Part shown: positions 4,723 to 5,796 of the stretch, one piece after another | How the letters are laid out: every line of letters starts with the position of its first letter | Position numbering within the stretch: the first letter of the stretch is position 1 | Assembly: GCA_028700345.1 (NCBI GenBank) | Contig: JAQVSW010000049.1 | Location: 1-5,796, forward strand | Length of the DNA: 5,796 nt | Source: Candidatus Shapirobacteria bacterium | GTDB taxonomy: Bacteria; Patescibacteriota; Microgenomatia; UBA12405 | Direction of reading: 5' to 3' | Translations under genes and position numbers: made by a program | The notes under the pieces: model-generated | Databases searched by the model: none | What the model saw: only the letters and a program-made list of their open reading frames with translations | What the model was told of the DNA's origin: nothing

Positions 4723-4947
4723 ATGAACAAAAAAGAAGCTCTAAAAATATTAATCGAACATAGTTTTTTACTTTCAAAAGAAATCAAAGAAAAATTGCTT
4801 TTAAAAATTGAAGTAATGTCTGAAGATCAGATCGATGCTTTGGGCAAATTTCTTGCTCAGGAAAAATCTAAAGCCATCGAATCCTTCGATGAAACTGAAA
4901 AACAATACGAAGAAATAATTGCTGAATTGACCTCTTCTGATAAATAA
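4723..4947 (+). CDS. B3: small charged helical protein, last copy
   Basis: 74 residues, equal to B2 over residues 1-70 and then ending S-S-D-K instead of Q. It starts one base after the stop of A3. As the only B with this tail it probably keeps the end of the ancestral last cassette, before the duplication. Its stop codon is part of an AT-rich hairpin shared with the convergent phosphatase gene. Confidence 0.8.
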   Translation: MNKKEALKILIEHSFLLSKEIKEKLLLKIEVMSEDQIDALGKFLAQEKSKAIESFDETEKQYEEIIAELTSSDK

Positions 4948-4980
4948 TCAAATTTAGTCTTTTGATTTTAATTTTTATTA
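4946..4980. terminator. weak AT-rich hairpin between convergent genes
   Basis: AATCAAA (4946-4952) pairs with TTTGATT (4961-4967) over an eight-base loop, followed on the plus strand by TTAATTTTTATT. It fills the 20-base gap between B3 and the phosphatase gene and could end transcription from the array. Seven mostly A-T pairs make it weak. Confidence 0.35.
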
Positions 4981-5459
4981 AAATCAATTCTTTTTACAGT
5001 TTTGTTTTCGATACACAATAATATTCCTGGTTTTGGATAAAAAGGTAATTCTCTTTGCTTCATTTTGCCTTTTATAAGAAGCTTTTTTATGGTTGATATT
5101 CCCGCTCCATGGGTACAAATAAATACGCTTTGGTATTTGTTTTTTTCTACTTCATCTATAAAATTTTTTATTCTCTTCGTAAATTCCAAAAAAGTTTCCT
5201 CTCCATATTCATTCAATCTCGAATCTTTCTTAAATTTAATCCCTGTTATTTTTGTAATAATTTCTACTGTTTGCTGACATCGTAAATATTCCGATGAAAC
5301 ACTTAAATCAGGTTTAATCTTTTTAAGATATTTAGCCATTTTTTTTAAAGCTGGAACACTATCAGGTAGTATTTTTATTAGTCGGTTATCTTTTGGATAG
5401 GGGAGATGAAATTTCGAATTTCGTGTCTGCCCATGACGAAAAATATAATATTTTGTCAT
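4968..5459 (-). CDS. histidine phosphatase family protein (phosphoglycerate mutase-like)
   Basis: 163 residues with the hallmarks of the histidine phosphatase superfamily. The R-H-G motif at 8-10 (F-R-H-G-Q-T-R-N) holds the phospho-accepting His9. Arg60 lies in S-S-E-Y-L-R-C-Q-Q-T, the second phosphate-binding arginine motif. An acidic L-N-E-Y-G-E-E stretch at 82-88 supplies the likely proton donor, and H117 in C-T-H-G is the second catalytic His. These enzymes remove phosphate through a phosphohistidine intermediate; the substrate here (sugar phosphate, nucleotide, phosphoprotein) cannot be told. The length is that of small SixA-like or minimal members, shorter than the roughly 200-250 residues of true phosphoglycerate mutases. 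The ATG directly follows the stop of trpS (TAAATG), so it is very probably translated from the same mRNA. No signal peptide, so cytoplasmic. Confidence 0.9.
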   Translation of the reverse strand: MTKYYIFRHGQTRNSKFHLPYPKDNRLIKILPDSVPALKKMAKYLKKIKPDLSVSSEYLRCQQTVEIITKITGIKFKKDSRLNEYGEETFLEFTKRIKNFIDEVEKNKYQSVFICTHGAGISTIKKLLIKGKMKQRELPFYPKPGILLCIENKTVKRIDFNKN

Positions 5460-5796
5460 TTATTTAATCAGTTTATTGATATTCATCTGTTCACGAACTT
5501 TTTCGACTATTTCGATAACTACTTTTCTTGCCCTTTTTGTACTTTCAATTAAAATTTCTTTAGCTATTTCCGGCCTATCTTCATAAAATTTCCTTTTTTC
5601 TCGGATTGGCACTAAAAAATTGTTCATGGCTACGAATAATTTTTCTTTCACCTCCTTGTCTCCCACTTTCCCTAATCTATATCGATTTTCTAAATCAGTT
5701 ACCTCGTCTTTGTTTGGATTAAAAGCTTTGTGATATTCAAAAATTGGATTCTCTTCAACTTTTCCTGGATCCGTCGCGTGAATTCGACTTGGATCG
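5460..5796 (-). CDS. trpS: tryptophanyl-tRNA synthetase, C-terminal part (5' truncated)
   Basis: The frame stays open to the right edge; 111 C-terminal residues are visible out of the usual 320-350. The visible start D-P-S-R-I-H-A-T-D-P-G followed by N-P-I-F-E-Y-H matches the segment after the KMSKS loop in bacterial TrpRS. The rest (V-G-D-K-E-V-K-E-K-L, N-N-F-L-V-P-I-R-E-K-R, then A-R-K-V-V-I-E-I-V-E-K-V-R-E-Q-M) is the typical C-terminal helical domain that contacts the tRNA anticodon. The enzyme charges tRNA-Trp in the cytoplasm. GTG at 5666 is an internal Val, not the start. The HIGH and KMSKS motifs lie outside the window. It is upstream of the phosphatase with no gap. Confidence 0.92.
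   Translation of the reverse strand, partial: DPSRIHATDPGKVEENPIFEYHKAFNPNKDEVTDLENRYRLGKVGDKEVKEKLFVAMNNFLVPIREKRKFYEDRPEIAKEILIESTKRARKVVIEIVEKVREQMNINKLIK

Larger units (their letters stand above)
4146..4926 (+). repeat. 781-bp tandem repeat, unit 2 (spacer + A3 + B3)
   Basis: Second unit of the tandem duplication, one visible base different from unit 1. Identity continues through 4931, then breaks where B3 reads CCTCTTCTGATAAATAA instead of the ACACAATAA tail of B1 and B2. Confidence 0.95.

Noticed and set aside
2980..4931. CRISPR array
   Set aside because: The repeats are long coding units in direct tandem (54 and 781 bp) with no unique spacers between short repeats.
5460..5666. A separate 68-residue gene starting at GTG 5666
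   Set aside because: The frame stays open to the window edge and its upstream residues match TrpRS, so the GTG is an internal Val codon.
1..5796. UGA recoded as glycine (code 25)
   Set aside because: No in-frame TGA is seen in any gene, glycines use GGN codons, and all stops are TAA.

Overview
The window is AT-rich, compact and gene-dense. The gene content suggests a reduced bacterial genome, most likely a Candidate Phyla Radiation (Patescibacteria, perhaps Microgenomates-like) organism. Supporting signs are a VirB4/TraD/HerA-like secretion ATPase of the kind common there, tRNA genes without an encoded CCA tail, genes that start without a visible Shine-Dalgarno sequence, very short intergenic gaps and many small unrecognised proteins. 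All eleven protein genes end in TAA and I saw no in-frame TGA, so the UGA=Gly code is not indicated. The lineage is inference; there is no rRNA or marker gene here to settle it.

Layout. (1) 1-1089 (+): C-terminal part of a T4SS-type/TraD-like ATPase, cut by the left edge. (2) 1086-1952 (-): a Xer-like tyrosine recombinase, tail-to-tail with the ATPase and overlapping it by 4 bases. By eye it lacks the usual box-II histidine and the beta-hairpin lysine. (3) 2007-2186 (+): a 59-residue membrane plus coiled-coil protein of FtsL/DivIC type, divergent from the recombinase. (4) 2190-2569 (+): a tRNA cluster: tRNA(CAU) with its own promoter and terminator, then a promoter, a GC-rich repeat-like insert, tRNA-Met(CAU) and a tRNA-Ile with the unusual anticodon UAU. 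(5) 2620-4947 (+): three tandem copies of an unrecognised two-gene cassette, called A and B here (A1-B1, A2-B2, A3-B3). (6) 4968-5796 (-): a histidine phosphatase and, directly upstream with zero spacing, the C-terminal third of tryptophanyl-tRNA synthetase, cut by the right edge.

The cassette array is the most interesting part. A (167-179 aa) has two hydrophobic segments joined by a Pro/Gly turn, then an almost invariant central block. B (71-74 aa) is a small charged helical protein whose ATG lies one base after the stop of A, so the two are probably translated together. A1 and A2 are only about half identical while B1 and B2 are 63/71 identical. The A2-B2 and A3-B3 units are a 781-bp tandem duplication with one visible base difference, and B2 is a B3-type body with a B1-type tail. 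A1 also carries an internal 54-bp tandem duplication. Each A gene has a possible extended -10 box exactly six bases before its ATG, which fits leaderless transcripts. The function of A and B is unknown; a membrane-active protein with a cognate small partner is one hypothesis.
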